Below, piece after piece: positions 7,604 through 17,955 of a stretch of 60,382 nucleotides of DNA (the first letter of the stretch is position 1; each line of letters begins with the position of its first letter). A model generated the notes under the pieces. That model had not been told where the DNA came from and did not search any database. It saw only the letters and a list, made by a program, of their open reading frames with translations. The stretch is from the NCBI GenBank assembly GCA_902582845.1, contig CACHTQ010000006.1:1-60382 (forward strand), read 5' to 3'. Source of the DNA: an uncultured Pelagibacteraceae bacterium (GTDB lineage: Bacteria; Pseudomonadota; Alphaproteobacteria; Pelagibacterales; Pelagibacteraceae). The translations under genes and the position numbers were made by a program.

Positions 7604-9382
7604 TTAGTTAAATATAATTTCTACTTTGGCTCCATTTAGTATTGAAACAAAATTTAATTTTCCATTATGATCATTAATAATTTTATTGACTATAGAAAGA
7701 CCTAATCCTGTGCCATTTTTCTTTGTTGTAACATAAGGGTTTAAAATTTCATTTAGATTTTTTGAAAAATTTCCAAATCCTAAACCATTATCGATAATTA
7801 TAATGTATATCTGGTTATTTTTCTCAAAAATTTCAATATCAATTATTTTATTGAAATTGCTAGTATTTTCAGCTTTTTGTTGAATACTTTCAATAGAATT
7901 TTTAATCAAATTAAATATCACTCTGCTCATCTGCTCTTTATCACTCTCAAGTAAAATTGTAGTTTTATCAAATGATAAATTTATTTTAATTGATGAGTCA
8001 ATTTGAGATAATAATTCTATATTATCTTTAATTATTTTTATTAAGTCATTTTTTTTAAAGATTGGTTTTGGCATTCTAGCAAAATCTGAAAATTCATTTA
8101 CAAGATTTTCTATTTGTTTAATTTGGTTATTAATTATTTTCAAATTATCCTCAAAATTAGATTTTTCATTGTTATCAATTTGTTTAGTATATTTTTCTTT
8201 AATTCTATCAATACTCAATTGAATTGGAGTAAGAGGGTTTTTAATTTCATGAGCAAGTTTTCTTGCAAGATTTTCCCATGCCTCATGTCTTTCATTTATG
8301 ATAAGTTTCTCTTGTTGGTTCTTTAACCTATTAATCATTAAATTAAAATTTTTATTTAATATTTCTAAATCTTTATCAGTCTTAATTTCTGGAACTTTGG
8401 TTGTTAAATCACCATCACCAATGGCTGTAGAAGCATAAATTAGATTATTTATAGATCTAAAAAATCTCGAGGAAAATTTAATGGCAATTGTTATAGAAAT
8501 AAAAAGTAACAATGTGACAACAATAATATATATAATTGCAAAAGAAATTTTTATACCAGTACTTCTATCTTCTACTGTATAGTAAAAATTAATAGCTTCT
8601 TGAGATTCAGTTAAATATTGAGATATATTTTTATCAAGATATTTAACAACATATAAAAATCTATTTTCAAAAGCTTGAAGTCTGATTATAGCAGCAGAAA
8701 TATTTTCAGGTGCATTTATAATTTTAAGAGGTCTATCGTCATCTAATACAAGCTTTAAGGCGCCCTCCAATGGAGGTATATATTTTGATGGATCATCTAA
8801 ATTTGTAAATAGTAAATTTTTATTTTGATCAATTATATGTATCTGATCAATATCTCTTATCAATTTTTGTGTTTTTAAAAACCTTTTATATTCTTTATTA
8901 TCATTATTTAGAAATTTAGCACTTTTATTTGTGTCAAAAGCAATAAGTACTATATCAGCCTCAATTTTATTCCTTACTTGTTGAATATAGCTTTTCGCAA
9001 GTTCATAAGAATTATTTACAACCGTTGTAACTTTTTTATCAAAATATTTTTCTAAAGCGAAAGAAAATAAAAAAAGTGAAAAAATTGAGATGAGAATTGA
9101 AGGAATTAAAGTGAAAAGTGAAAAATAAGTAATATATTTTTTATTCGATTTTAAACCATCTTTATCAATGTCAATCTTAATTGATCTTTTTACCTCTAAA
9201 AAAATGAATACAAATAATAATAAAAGCAATAAAATATTTAATACCAATAAATACTGTAAATTTTTTTGATTTAATTCTATAAAACTTCTATCAATAAATG
9301 TTAAAAAAGTTAAAAAACCTAAAAATAGTGTAATACTAGATAAAATTACTATGAATATATTTTTTTTCAAAAATTCAATCAT
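7604..9382 (-). CDS. ntrY: NtrY-type membrane sensor histidine kinase
   Basis: Sensor kinase that would phosphorylate NtrX, 592 residues. Membrane segments are visible near residues 9-30, 43-62, 86-110 and 280-303, enclosing a periplasmic sensor part (about 112-278). A HAMP linker follows (about 303-357), then the phospho-acceptor His378 in KLAHEIKNPLTPIQL. The ATP-binding domain has the N box NLIKNSIESI, the G1 box IIIDNGLGFG and TGLGLSI near the C-terminus. NtrY proteins usually run about 700-770 residues with a PAS domain between HAMP and kinase; here that space is absent, so the PAS module appears lost. The ntrX start follows the stop with no spacer. Confidence 0.92.
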   Translation of the reverse strand: MIEFLKKNIFIVILSSITLFLGFLTFLTFIDRSFIELNQKNLQYLLVLNILLLLLLFVFIFLEVKRSIKIDIDKDGLKSNKKYITYFSLFTLIPSILISIFSLFLFSFALEKYFDKKVTTVVNNSYELAKSYIQQVRNKIEADIVLIAFDTNKSAKFLNNDNKEYKRFLKTQKLIRDIDQIHIIDQNKNLLFTNLDDPSKYIPPLEGALKLVLDDDRPLKIINAPENISAAIIRLQAFENRFLYVVKYLDKNISQYLTESQEAINFYYTVEDRSTGIKISFAIIYIIVVTLLLFISITIAIKFSSRFFRSINNLIYASTAIGDGDLTTKVPEIKTDKDLEILNKNFNLMINRLKNQQEKLIINERHEAWENLARKLAHEIKNPLTPIQLSIDRIKEKYTKQIDNNEKSNFEDNLKIINNQIKQIENLVNEFSDFARMPKPIFKKNDLIKIIKDNIELLSQIDSSIKINLSFDKTTILLESDKEQMSRVIFNLIKNSIESIQQKAENTSNFNKIIDIEIFEKNNQIYIIIIDNGLGFGNFSKNLNEILNPYVTTKKNGTGLGLSIVNKIINDHNGKLNFVSILNGAKVEIIFN

Positions 9383-9408
9383 AATTTAGAATTATAGTAT
9401 TTAAACAA

Positions 9409-10515
9409 ATGAACAACTATTTTGTAATATTGGCCGCTGGAAAAAGTAAGAGATTTCATAAAAAATTACCTAAGCAATTCTATAATTATAAAAATAAAGA
9501 AATTATCGATCACTCAATTGAAAAATCAGTTAATTCAAGGCTTTTTAAAAAGATTTTAGTTGTAACTAACAACATTAAACACCTCAAAAAAAAACAAATT
9601 CATAACTCAGTCAAAATAATAAAGGGAGGTAAAGAAAGATCTGACTCATCTTTAATAGCTTTAAAATATCTTAAAAAGTATAAACCTAATAATATTCTTA
9701 TTCATGACGCTGCAAGGCCAGACTTTACTATAAAATTGTTAAAGGAACTATTATACCATCTAAAAAAAAATATAGCTGTAATTCCGTATATAAATTCTAA
9801 AGATACAATAAAATATAAAATAAAAAATGAATTATATAATCTCAATAGAAAAAACGCTTATCTAACTCAAACACCACAAGCATTTAAATTTAAAAAATTA
9901 TACGAACTTGCAACAAATGAAAAAAATAAAATTACAGATGAAGCAGCTTTATTTATCAATAAAAACAGAAAAATAAAATTTATAAAAGGAGAAAATACTA
10001 ATAATAAGATCACCTTTAAAAGTGATATAAAATTAAATAAAACTTTTTTTGGAATTGGTTTTGATATTCATAGATTAATCAAAAATAAAAAACTTTATTT
10101 AGGCGGCGCTAAGATACCTTTTCACTCAGGATTAAAAGGGCACTCAGATGGAGATGTAATCTTACATTCTATTATAGATGCGATTTTAGGTGCAATGAGA
10201 AATAAAGATATTGGATCCTTTTTTCCTAACACAAAAAAATATAAGAATATTAGGTCTCCAAAAATATTGAAACCAGTGATTAAAAATCTTTATAAATCAA
10301 ATTTTTTTATAAATAATTTAGATATAAATTTGATTTGTGAACAACCTAAGGTATCAAAATACAGAGATCGTATAATAAACTCTATCTCAAAACTAATGAT
10401 TTTGAAAAAAGATTTAATAAATTTGAAAGGTAAAACAGTTGAAAAACTAGGTTTGATTGGAAAAGAAAAAGCTATCGCATGTGAAGTTATAATTTCAATA
10501 ACAAAATATGATTAA
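9409..10515 (+). CDS. ispDF: Bifunctional IspD/IspF of the MEP isoprenoid pathway
   Basis: Fusion enzyme doing two non-consecutive steps of isoprenoid precursor synthesis: cytidylylation of 2-C-methyl-D-erythritol 4-phosphate (IspD) and formation of the 2,4-cyclodiphosphate (IspF). Residues 1 to about 208 form IspD, with the nucleotide-binding VILAAGKSKRFHKKLPKQF at 6-24 and HDAARP at 99-104. Residues about 213-368 form IspF with metal ligands D219, H221 and H253 (GFDIHRL, then HSDGDVILHS), spaced exactly as in E. coli IspF. The fusion is common in alphaproteobacteria. The gene is divergent from ntrY across only 26 bases and overlaps pgpA by 8. Dxr of the same pathway is encoded at 32313-33476. 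Confidence 0.97.
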   Translation: MNNYFVILAAGKSKRFHKKLPKQFYNYKNKEIIDHSIEKSVNSRLFKKILVVTNNIKHLKKKQIHNSVKIIKGGKERSDSSLIALKYLKKYKPNNILIHDAARPDFTIKLLKELLYHLKKNIAVIPYINSKDTIKYKIKNELYNLNRKNAYLTQTPQAFKFKKLYELATNEKNKITDEAALFINKNRKIKFIKGENTNNKITFKSDIKLNKTFFGIGFDIHRLIKNKKLYLGGAKIPFHSGLKGHSDGDVILHSIIDAILGAMRNKDIGSFFPNTKKYKNIRSPKILKPVIKNLYKSNFFINNLDINLICEQPKVSKYRDRIINSISKLMILKKDLINLKGKTVEKLGLIGKEKAIACEVIISITKYD

Positions 10516-11011
10516 AACTATTAATACTTTGTTCGTTACAATGTTTGGTTTAGGAAAAATTCCAAAAATTCCAGGTACTTTTGGATCTTTAGCCACAGTA
10601 ATTATTCTCTATCTTTTTTTTCATATATTTAATTTATCTTCAAACTTAATATTAATATTTTTAATAGTTGTTTTCATTTTGTCTTTTTTAGCTGTAACAC
10701 ATCATATTAAAGATAACGAAAATAAAGATCCCAAAGAAGTAATTATTGATGAATTTATTGGTCAATCTATTCCAATATATCTTTATGAAATTTCACATGG
10801 CACAGAAAAGTCACCAAATGAAGCTTTATTTTTTTACGGTATTTGTTTTGTGTTATTCAGATTTTTTGATATTGCAAAACCATTTCCTGTAAGTTTTTTT
10901 GATAAAAATTTCAAAAATAGTTTTGGTGTAATTATGGATGATGTAGTTGCAGGATTTTATGTTGTTTTATCTTTAATTTGTTTTATGGTTTTAAGTAGTT
11001 ATTTTGTATAA
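10508..11011 (+). CDS. pgpA: Phosphatidylglycerophosphatase A
   Basis: Inner-membrane enzyme removing phosphate from phosphatidylglycerophosphate to give phosphatidylglycerol. At 167 residues it matches the family length. It shows the PgpA pattern GLGKIPKIPGTFGSLATVI near the N-terminus, the acidic EVIIDEFIGQ motif (about residues 77-86), RFFDIAKPFP, and GVIMDDVVAGFYV near the C-terminus, with membrane segments between. It overlaps the end of ispDF by 8 bases, and its stop shares one base with the cinA start, so the three genes are probably co-transcribed and translationally coupled. Confidence 0.95.
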   Translation: MIKTINTLFVTMFGLGKIPKIPGTFGSLATVIILYLFFHIFNLSSNLILIFLIVVFILSFLAVTHHIKDNENKDPKEVIIDEFIGQSIPIYLYEISHGTEKSPNEALFFYGICFVLFRFFDIAKPFPVSFFDKNFKNSFGVIMDDVVAGFYVVLSLICFMVLSSYFV

Positions 11012-11472
11012 TGAAATCATTAATTAAACTATTAATTAAAAAAAAAATTAAAATATCTGTTGTGGAATCATGCACTGGTGGATTATTAGCAAGTTCTATA
11101 ACTTCAATAAGTGGTGCTTCAAAGATATTTAACTTAGGATTAGTCACCTACTCTAATCAAGCAAAAATTAAGATTTTAAAAGTAAATAAAAATATCATTA
11201 AGAGATTTGGAGCTGTGAGCTACGAATGTTGCTATTCAATGGTTAATAATTTATCTAGAATTTCAAAAGCAAATATTAATATTTCAGTCACTGGTATAGC
11301 GGGACCTAGAGGTGGCACCAAAAATAAACCTGTGGGATTAGTTTATATTGGGCTTAAAAAAGGAAATAAAATCCAAATAATTAAGTGTTTATTCAAAAGT
11401 AAAAAAAGATCCTCAATACAAAAGGCTACTGTAAAAAAAGCCTTACATCTAGTTCTTGGAGCTGCTAAATAA
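11011..11472 (+). CDS. cinA: CinA C-terminal-domain protein (nicotinamide-nucleotide amidase)
   Basis: Stand-alone CinA C-terminal domain of 153 residues, the PncC-type amidase that deamidates nicotinamide mononucleotide in pyridine-nucleotide recycling. The signature VVESCTGGLLASSIT occurs near the N-terminus and VTGIAGPRGGTKNKPVGLVY in the middle, the two conserved stretches of the family. The N-terminal pyrophosphatase/molybdopterin-like domain of full-length CinA is absent, as in most alphaproteobacteria. Its last 24 bases overlap the 3' end of the convergent coq10/ratA-like gene. The biochemical role is inferred from the family. Confidence 0.93.
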   Translation: MKSLIKLLIKKKIKISVVESCTGGLLASSITSISGASKIFNLGLVTYSNQAKIKILKVNKNIIKRFGAVSYECCYSMVNNLSRISKANINISVTGIAGPRGGTKNKPVGLVYIGLKKGNKIQIIKCLFKSKKRSSIQKATVKKALHLVLGAAK

Positions 11473-11907
11473 CTGTTCCGCTCTTTTTTGAAATGCATCA
11501 GCTATTTTCTCTAATCCAAATTGAAAAGACACAACCATTAAAGAATTTAAAAATTTATTTTTGATTTCAAAATCAATATCAAAAGTTACTTCAGTAATTC
11601 CATTGTCTTTATCAACAAAAAACCAATTATTGGATAAATGATTCAAAGGCCCCTCAATATTCTTAACAAATATTGAGTCTTTCTTTCTATTTAAAACCAC
11701 ATCGCTTTTATAAGTATCTTTAAACGGTCCTTTACCTATTGTTAAATCTGCGATTATTTTGGTTAAATCACCTTCATTTTTATTTTCATATATTTTTGCA
11801 TCGAAACAGAATGGGACAAATTCTGGGTATTTTTCAATATCCAAAACTAAATCAATTAAATCTTTTTTTTTACATTCAATTAATCGCTTAACTGAAGCTT
11901 TTGGCAT
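11449..11907 (-). CDS. Coq10/RatA-like START-domain protein
   Basis: SRPBCC/START-fold protein of the Coq10-RatA family, 152 residues. Family features seen are the N-terminal KRLIECKKKDLIDLVLDIEK, the conserved YPEFVPFCFDAKIYE, GPFKDTYKSDV in the middle, and FQFGLEKIADAFQKRAEQLF at the C-terminus. In mitochondria and many bacteria such proteins bind ubiquinone and support respiration; the E. coli relative is named RatA. The conserved place next to lipA in alphaproteobacteria favours the ubiquinone-binding role. It starts at the base where lipA stops and overlaps the convergent cinA by 24 bases. Confidence 0.88.
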   Translation of the reverse strand: MPKASVKRLIECKKKDLIDLVLDIEKYPEFVPFCFDAKIYENKNEGDLTKIIADLTIGKGPFKDTYKSDVVLNRKKDSIFVKNIEGPLNHLSNNWFFVDKDNGITEVTFDIDFEIKNKFLNSLMVVSFQFGLEKIADAFQKRAEQLFSSSKN

Positions 11908-12839
11908 TAATGGCTTTTTAATCTATTTTGTTGAAGTTTTGCAAAGTCCTCATCTGCATGATATGAAGATCTTGTTAAAGGTGATGAAGAAACTAATAAA
12001 AAACCTTTTGCTTTTGCAATATCACCCAATTCTTTAAATTCCTCAGGTTTATAATATCTATCAAGTGGAAAGTGTTTTACAGATGGTTGTAAATATTGTC
12101 CGATTGTTAAAAAATCTACATCAGCAGATTTTAAGTCATCCATTACTTGTAAGATTTCATCTCTAGTTTCACCTAAACCAACCATTATTCCTGATTTTGT
12201 AAAAACCTTCTTATTCATTTTTTTTGCATTTTTTAAAAGTTCAAGAGATGCAAAATATCTTGAGCCAGGTCTTACTTTTAAATAAAGACTAGGAACAGTT
12301 TCAATATTGTGATTAAAAACATCTGGATTAGCCTCTAGTACTTTCTTATATGCATCACCTTTTCTTAAAAAATCAGGCGTCAAAACTTCGATAGTTGTAT
12401 TAGGATTAGTTTTTCTTGTTTGATTTATAACTTCATAAAAATGATTTGAGCCACCATCATCCAAATCATCTCTATCAACAGAAGTAATTACAACATGTTT
12501 TAAACCTAATTTTTTAACTGCTTGAGATATTTTAATTGGTTCTAACTTATCTAATTTTACTGGTTTACCAGTTTTTACATCACAAAAAGCACATGCCCTA
12601 GTACATGTATCACCCATTATCATAAAAGTTGCATGTCTTTTACTCCAACACTCAGTTATATTTGGACAATTTGCTTCCTGACAAACTGTTACAAGATTAT
12701 TTGTATTCACGATTGTTTTTGTTAAGAAAAATTCTCTACTATTATTTAGTTTAGATCTAATCCAATCAGGTTTTTTCTTAATTGGGTTAATTGGATTTTT
12801 TACTTTTTCAGGATGTCTTAGTTTAATTTTTTGTGTCAT
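11907..12839 (-). CDS. lipA: Lipoyl synthase
   Basis: Radical-SAM enzyme inserting two sulfurs into protein-bound octanoyl groups to make lipoate for pyruvate and 2-oxoglutarate dehydrogenases and the glycine cleavage system. Both cluster motifs are intact: C53, C58, C64 ([12 protein letters not shown]) bind the auxiliary cluster and C79, C83, C86 (CTRACAFC) the radical-SAM cluster. The C-terminal [13 protein letters not shown], with the serine that ligates the auxiliary cluster, is present. Length of 310 is normal. The ATG at 12839 lies 17 bases inside ftsB, in a place where relatives carry pdhABC and lpd. Confidence 0.97.
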   Translation of the reverse strand: MTQKIKLRHPEKVKNPINPIKKKPDWIRSKLNNSREFFLTKTIVNTNNLVTVCQEANCPNITECWSKRHATFMIMGDTCTRACAFCDVKTGKPVKLDKLEPIKISQAVKKLGLKHVVITSVDRDDLDDGGSNHFYEVINQTRKTNPNTTIEVLTPDFLRKGDAYKKVLEANPDVFNHNIETVPSLYLKVRPGSRYFASLELLKNAKKMNKKVFTKSGIMVGLGETRDEILQVMDDLKSADVDFLTIGQYLQPSVKHFPLDRYYKPEEFKELGDIAKAKGFLLVSSSPLTRSSYHADEDFAKLQQNRLKSH

Positions 12840-13131
12840 CTTTTTTTATAATATAAATTTTTTCATTTTTTTTGCCAAATAAAAATCTTTCTCTAATCAA
12901 AGTCTCAATATAATCAAGATCTAGATTGTCACTTAATAATGAATTCTTAAAATCCAAGTCATTTATTTGATTTTTTAATGATATTTCCTTAATTTTTAAA
13001 TCTTTTAAAATTTGTTTTTTTTCATAATATGAAATTAATCCTCTTTCACCTGATAAAAGATTGAAGAAAAAATATATAATTAAAAAAACTGATATAAGTA
13101 GAAAATAATTTTTTTTTAATCTTTGAAGCAT
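12823..13131 (-). CDS. ftsB: FtsB/DivIC-family cell division protein
   Basis: Small bitopic septum protein of 102 residues. A single membrane segment (about residues 9-25, [17 protein letters not shown]) follows a short basic N-terminus. Next comes a predicted coiled coil (about 34-70, [19 protein letters not shown]) and a charged tail including the region [12 protein letters not shown], matching the conserved Y-x-E-x-x-A/I-R-E motif of FtsB/DivIC. It would act in the FtsQLB complex that activates septal wall synthesis. It shares one base with the eno stop (TAATG) and overlaps lipA by 17 bases; eno-ftsB is a conserved pair in proteobacteria. Confidence 0.9.
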   Translation of the reverse strand: MLQRLKKNYFLLISVFLIIYFFFNLLSGERGLISYYEKKQILKDLKIKEISLKNQINDLDFKNSLLSDNLDLDYIETLIRERFLFGKKNEKIYIIKKDDTKN

Positions 13132-14387
13132 TAATGAATCTTATTCATTCTGGCTTTTTTTCCAAGTTCTTCTTCTATACGTAATAATTGGTTATATTTA
13201 GCAACTCTCTCTGATCTAGCTAAAGATCCTGTTTTAATTTGATTAGAATTAGTACCCACTGCTAGGTCAGCAATAAATGTATCTTCACTATCACCAGATC
13301 TATGCGATATGATTGTTTTAAATCCTATAGTTTGAGCAAATCTAATTACGTCTAAAGTCTCTGAAACAGTGCCGATTTGATTAAGTTTAATTAAAATTGC
13401 ATTTGATGATAAATTCAAAAATCCTTTCTTAAGTCGCTCAATATTGGTGACATAAAGATCATCACCCACAATCTGCACTTTTTGAAGGGATTTCATTAAC
13501 TTGCTCCATGAAATCCAATCATTCTCTGCGAAAGGATCTTCGATTGATTTAATCTTATATTTATGAATCATTTTTTTATATTCTAGAATAGATTTTTCTA
13601 TAGAAATATAGCTTTTAGAGTGAATAGAGTACTTATTATTTTTATATAATTCATTTGCAGCTACATCTAAACAAATTGAAACATCTTTACCGTTTACAAA
13701 ACCTGACTTCTTAATTGCTGAAACAATTAAATCTAACGCTTGATTATTATTGTAAATCATTGGTGCAAATCCACCCTCATCTCCAACAGATGTAGATAAA
13801 CCTTTATTCTCAATAATCTTACTCAAATTTTTAATCACCAAAAAACAAATTCTCATCGCATCAGAAAAATTTTTTGCACGATCTGGTCTAATCATAAATT
13901 CTTGAATTCTCAAACCATTATTAGCATGTGCTCCACCATTAATTATATTCATAAGAGGAAAAGGTAATTTATAATTATTTTTAACCAAAAAGGTTTTATA
14001 TAATGGTTGTTTTTTAACTTTTGCTGAAAGTTTTTTTGCTGCCATTGATACAGCTAATATAGAATTTGCTCCTAACTTTGTTTTTTGTCTGGTTCCATCT
14101 AAATTAATCATTATAGAATCTATTCTCTCTTGATTATGTACACTTTGGCCTTTTAGTTTGTTTGAGATTTTAGTGTTGACTAAATTAATTGCATTCAGAA
14201 CACTTTTTCCTAAGTACCTTTTATTATTTTTATCTCTTTTTTCGAAAGCTTCATAAGTTCCTGTCGATGCACCTGAGGGGCAAATTGCTGTTACACTTTG
14301 ATTTTTGACAAAAACCTCAGCTTCTATTGTTGGATTACCTCTGCTATCGAAAATTTGTCGGGCTTTTACTTTTAAAATTTTACTCAC
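13131..14387 (-). CDS. eno: Enolase
   Basis: Cytoplasmic glycolytic enzyme interconverting 2-phosphoglycerate and phosphoenolpyruvate. The 418-residue protein has normal length and the expected motifs: ARQIFDSRGNPTIEAEVF at the N-terminus, the SGASTGTYEA loop, VGDEGGFAP with the catalytic Glu, the metal ligands in CLDVAANE and SIEDPFAENDW, LIKLNQIGTVSET with the catalytic Lys, and ISHRSGDSEDTFIADLAVG. It sits directly between kdsA (no spacer) and ftsB (one-base overlap) in the tpiA-to-lipA operon. Confidence 0.98.
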   Translation of the reverse strand: MSKILKVKARQIFDSRGNPTIEAEVFVKNQSVTAICPSGASTGTYEAFEKRDKNNKRYLGKSVLNAINLVNTKISNKLKGQSVHNQERIDSIMINLDGTRQKTKLGANSILAVSMAAKKLSAKVKKQPLYKTFLVKNNYKLPFPLMNIINGGAHANNGLRIQEFMIRPDRAKNFSDAMRICFLVIKNLSKIIENKGLSTSVGDEGGFAPMIYNNNQALDLIVSAIKKSGFVNGKDVSICLDVAANELYKNNKYSIHSKSYISIEKSILEYKKMIHKYKIKSIEDPFAENDWISWSKLMKSLQKVQIVGDDLYVTNIERLKKGFLNLSSNAILIKLNQIGTVSETLDVIRFAQTIGFKTIISHRSGDSEDTFIADLAVGTNSNQIKTGSLARSERVAKYNQLLRIEEELGKKARMNKIH

Positions 14388-16834
<2,447 letters not shown>

Positions 16835-16865
16835 TTATAGCTAATAAAAAAGTAAATGGAAAGTA

Positions 16866-17159
16866 TTAATTATTATTTTCTGGAATCGTTGGTGTATCTT
16901 CTTCAACTTGATCTAAAACTGAGCTAGAGGGTGTTAAATCGCCTCTAGATACGATCGTTAAAGCTAAACTACATATGATAAACAGAGTTGCAACAACACC
17001 AGTTGCTTTTGTCATAAAATTTCCTGCTGACTTTGAAAACATCATGTTTTCTTGAGAAACTCCGATTCCAAGGGCTCCGCCTTCAGATTTTTGCATTAAA
17101 ACTAATAAAACTAAAACTAAAGCTAGAATTATATTTAGCACTAACAATATGTTTTCCAT
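16866..17159 (-). CDS. secG: Protein-export membrane protein SecG
   Basis: Small auxiliary subunit of the SecYEG translocon in the inner membrane, 97 residues. Two hydrophobic segments (about 3-22 and 51-70) flank the conserved cytoplasmic loop LMQKSEGGALGIG and the following SKSAGNFMTKATG. The C-terminal tail is acidic and proline-containing. It lies five bases after tpiA and before pyrG, the usual tpiA-secG-pyrG order of alphaproteobacteria. Confidence 0.95.
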   Translation of the reverse strand: MENILLVLNIILALVLVLLVLMQKSEGGALGIGVSQENMMFSKSAGNFMTKATGVVATLFIICSLALTIVSRGDLTPSSSVLDQVEEDTPTIPENNN

Positions 17160-17164
17160 GAGGG

Positions 17165-17899
17165 TTAATTATATGTTTTTTTGATTATATCAATGAATTT
17201 TTTGGGATCTTGAGAGGCTCCTCCTATTAGAAATCCATCAATATTTTTTATTAATTTTAATTCATTTATATTTTTTGTATTTACCGAACCACCATATAAA
17301 ACTTTGATACTTTTAACTTTCTTTTTAATAAAATTAACAGTTCTAAATAAATCATCTGGTTTAGGTATTACACCTGTCCCAATTGACCACACAGGCTCAT
17401 AAGCAATAACAATATTTCTTCTCTTAACTTTTTGCAGACCTAATGTAATTTGTTTTGATAAGATTTTGTTGGTAATTTTTTTTCTTTTTTGACCTAAAGT
17501 TTCACCGATACAAAAAATAACTTTTAAACCTGATTTAGTTGCTGCTTTAATCTTAGTATTAATTAATTTATCTGTCTCACCAGACTCACGATTTTCCGAA
17601 TGACCTAGAATAACATATTTGGCTCCAACATTCTTTAGCATCATAGAATTTATAGAGCCGGTTGAAGCACCATAAGTAAGACTTTCATGACAATTTTGAG
17701 CACCAACTTGAATTTTAGAATTCATAACCTTTTTAAACATTGGGCGAATTAATGTATTTGGTGGGCAATAAATTATTTTAGTGTTTTTTGACTTTTTAAA
17801 AATTTTCAAAAATTTAATCACTTTAGTTAGTGAATTTAATGTACTTAATCCACCAAACATTTTCCAATTTGCGATAAAATACATATATTTATTTGTCAT
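17165..17899 (-). CDS. tpiA: Triosephosphate isomerase
   Basis: Glycolytic enzyme interconverting dihydroxyacetone phosphate and glyceraldehyde 3-phosphate, 244 residues. Catalytic motifs are visible: NWKM near residue 11, the electrophilic His in VILGHSENR (about 94-103), the catalytic Glu in VIAYEPVWSIGTG (about 160-172), and the phosphate-binding VLYGGSVN and GFLIGGAS. It is the first gene of the minus-strand tpiA-secG-pyrG-kdsA-eno-ftsB-lipA run and is divergent from the ppiD-like gene across 56 bases. Confidence 0.98.
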   Translation of the reverse strand: MTNKYMYFIANWKMFGGLSTLNSLTKVIKFLKIFKKSKNTKIIYCPPNTLIRPMFKKVMNSKIQVGAQNCHESLTYGASTGSINSMMLKNVGAKYVILGHSENRESGETDKLINTKIKAATKSGLKVIFCIGETLGQKRKKITNKILSKQITLGLQKVKRRNIVIAYEPVWSIGTGVIPKPDDLFRTVNFIKKKVKSIKVLYGGSVNTKNINELKLIKNIDGFLIGGASQDPKKFIDIIKKTYN

Positions 17900-17912
17900 C
17901 CACTAAAATTTA

Positions 17913-17937
17913 ATCTATAGGTTTGCTTTTTATAGAT
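17913..17937. promoter_or_regulatory. Inverted repeat in the tpiA / ppiD divergent promoter region
   Basis: The 56-base space between the two divergent start codons contains a perfect 7-bp inverted repeat ATCTATA / TATAGAT with an 11-base centre. Each arm, read in its own direction, contains a TATAGA -10-like hexamer, so the repeat may be two back-to-back promoter elements rather than an operator. No strong -35 hexamers were identified. Promoters for both operons are expected here because no gene separates the starts. Confidence 0.3.
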
Positions 17938-17955
17938 CAATAAATTTATATAGTA

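Noticed and set aside
7604..9382. Possible frameshift in ntrY because of its short length and many poly-A/T runs
   Set aside because: The single frame contains all transmembrane, HAMP, H-box and ATP-binding motifs in order, so the shortness reflects loss of the PAS domain rather than a broken gene.
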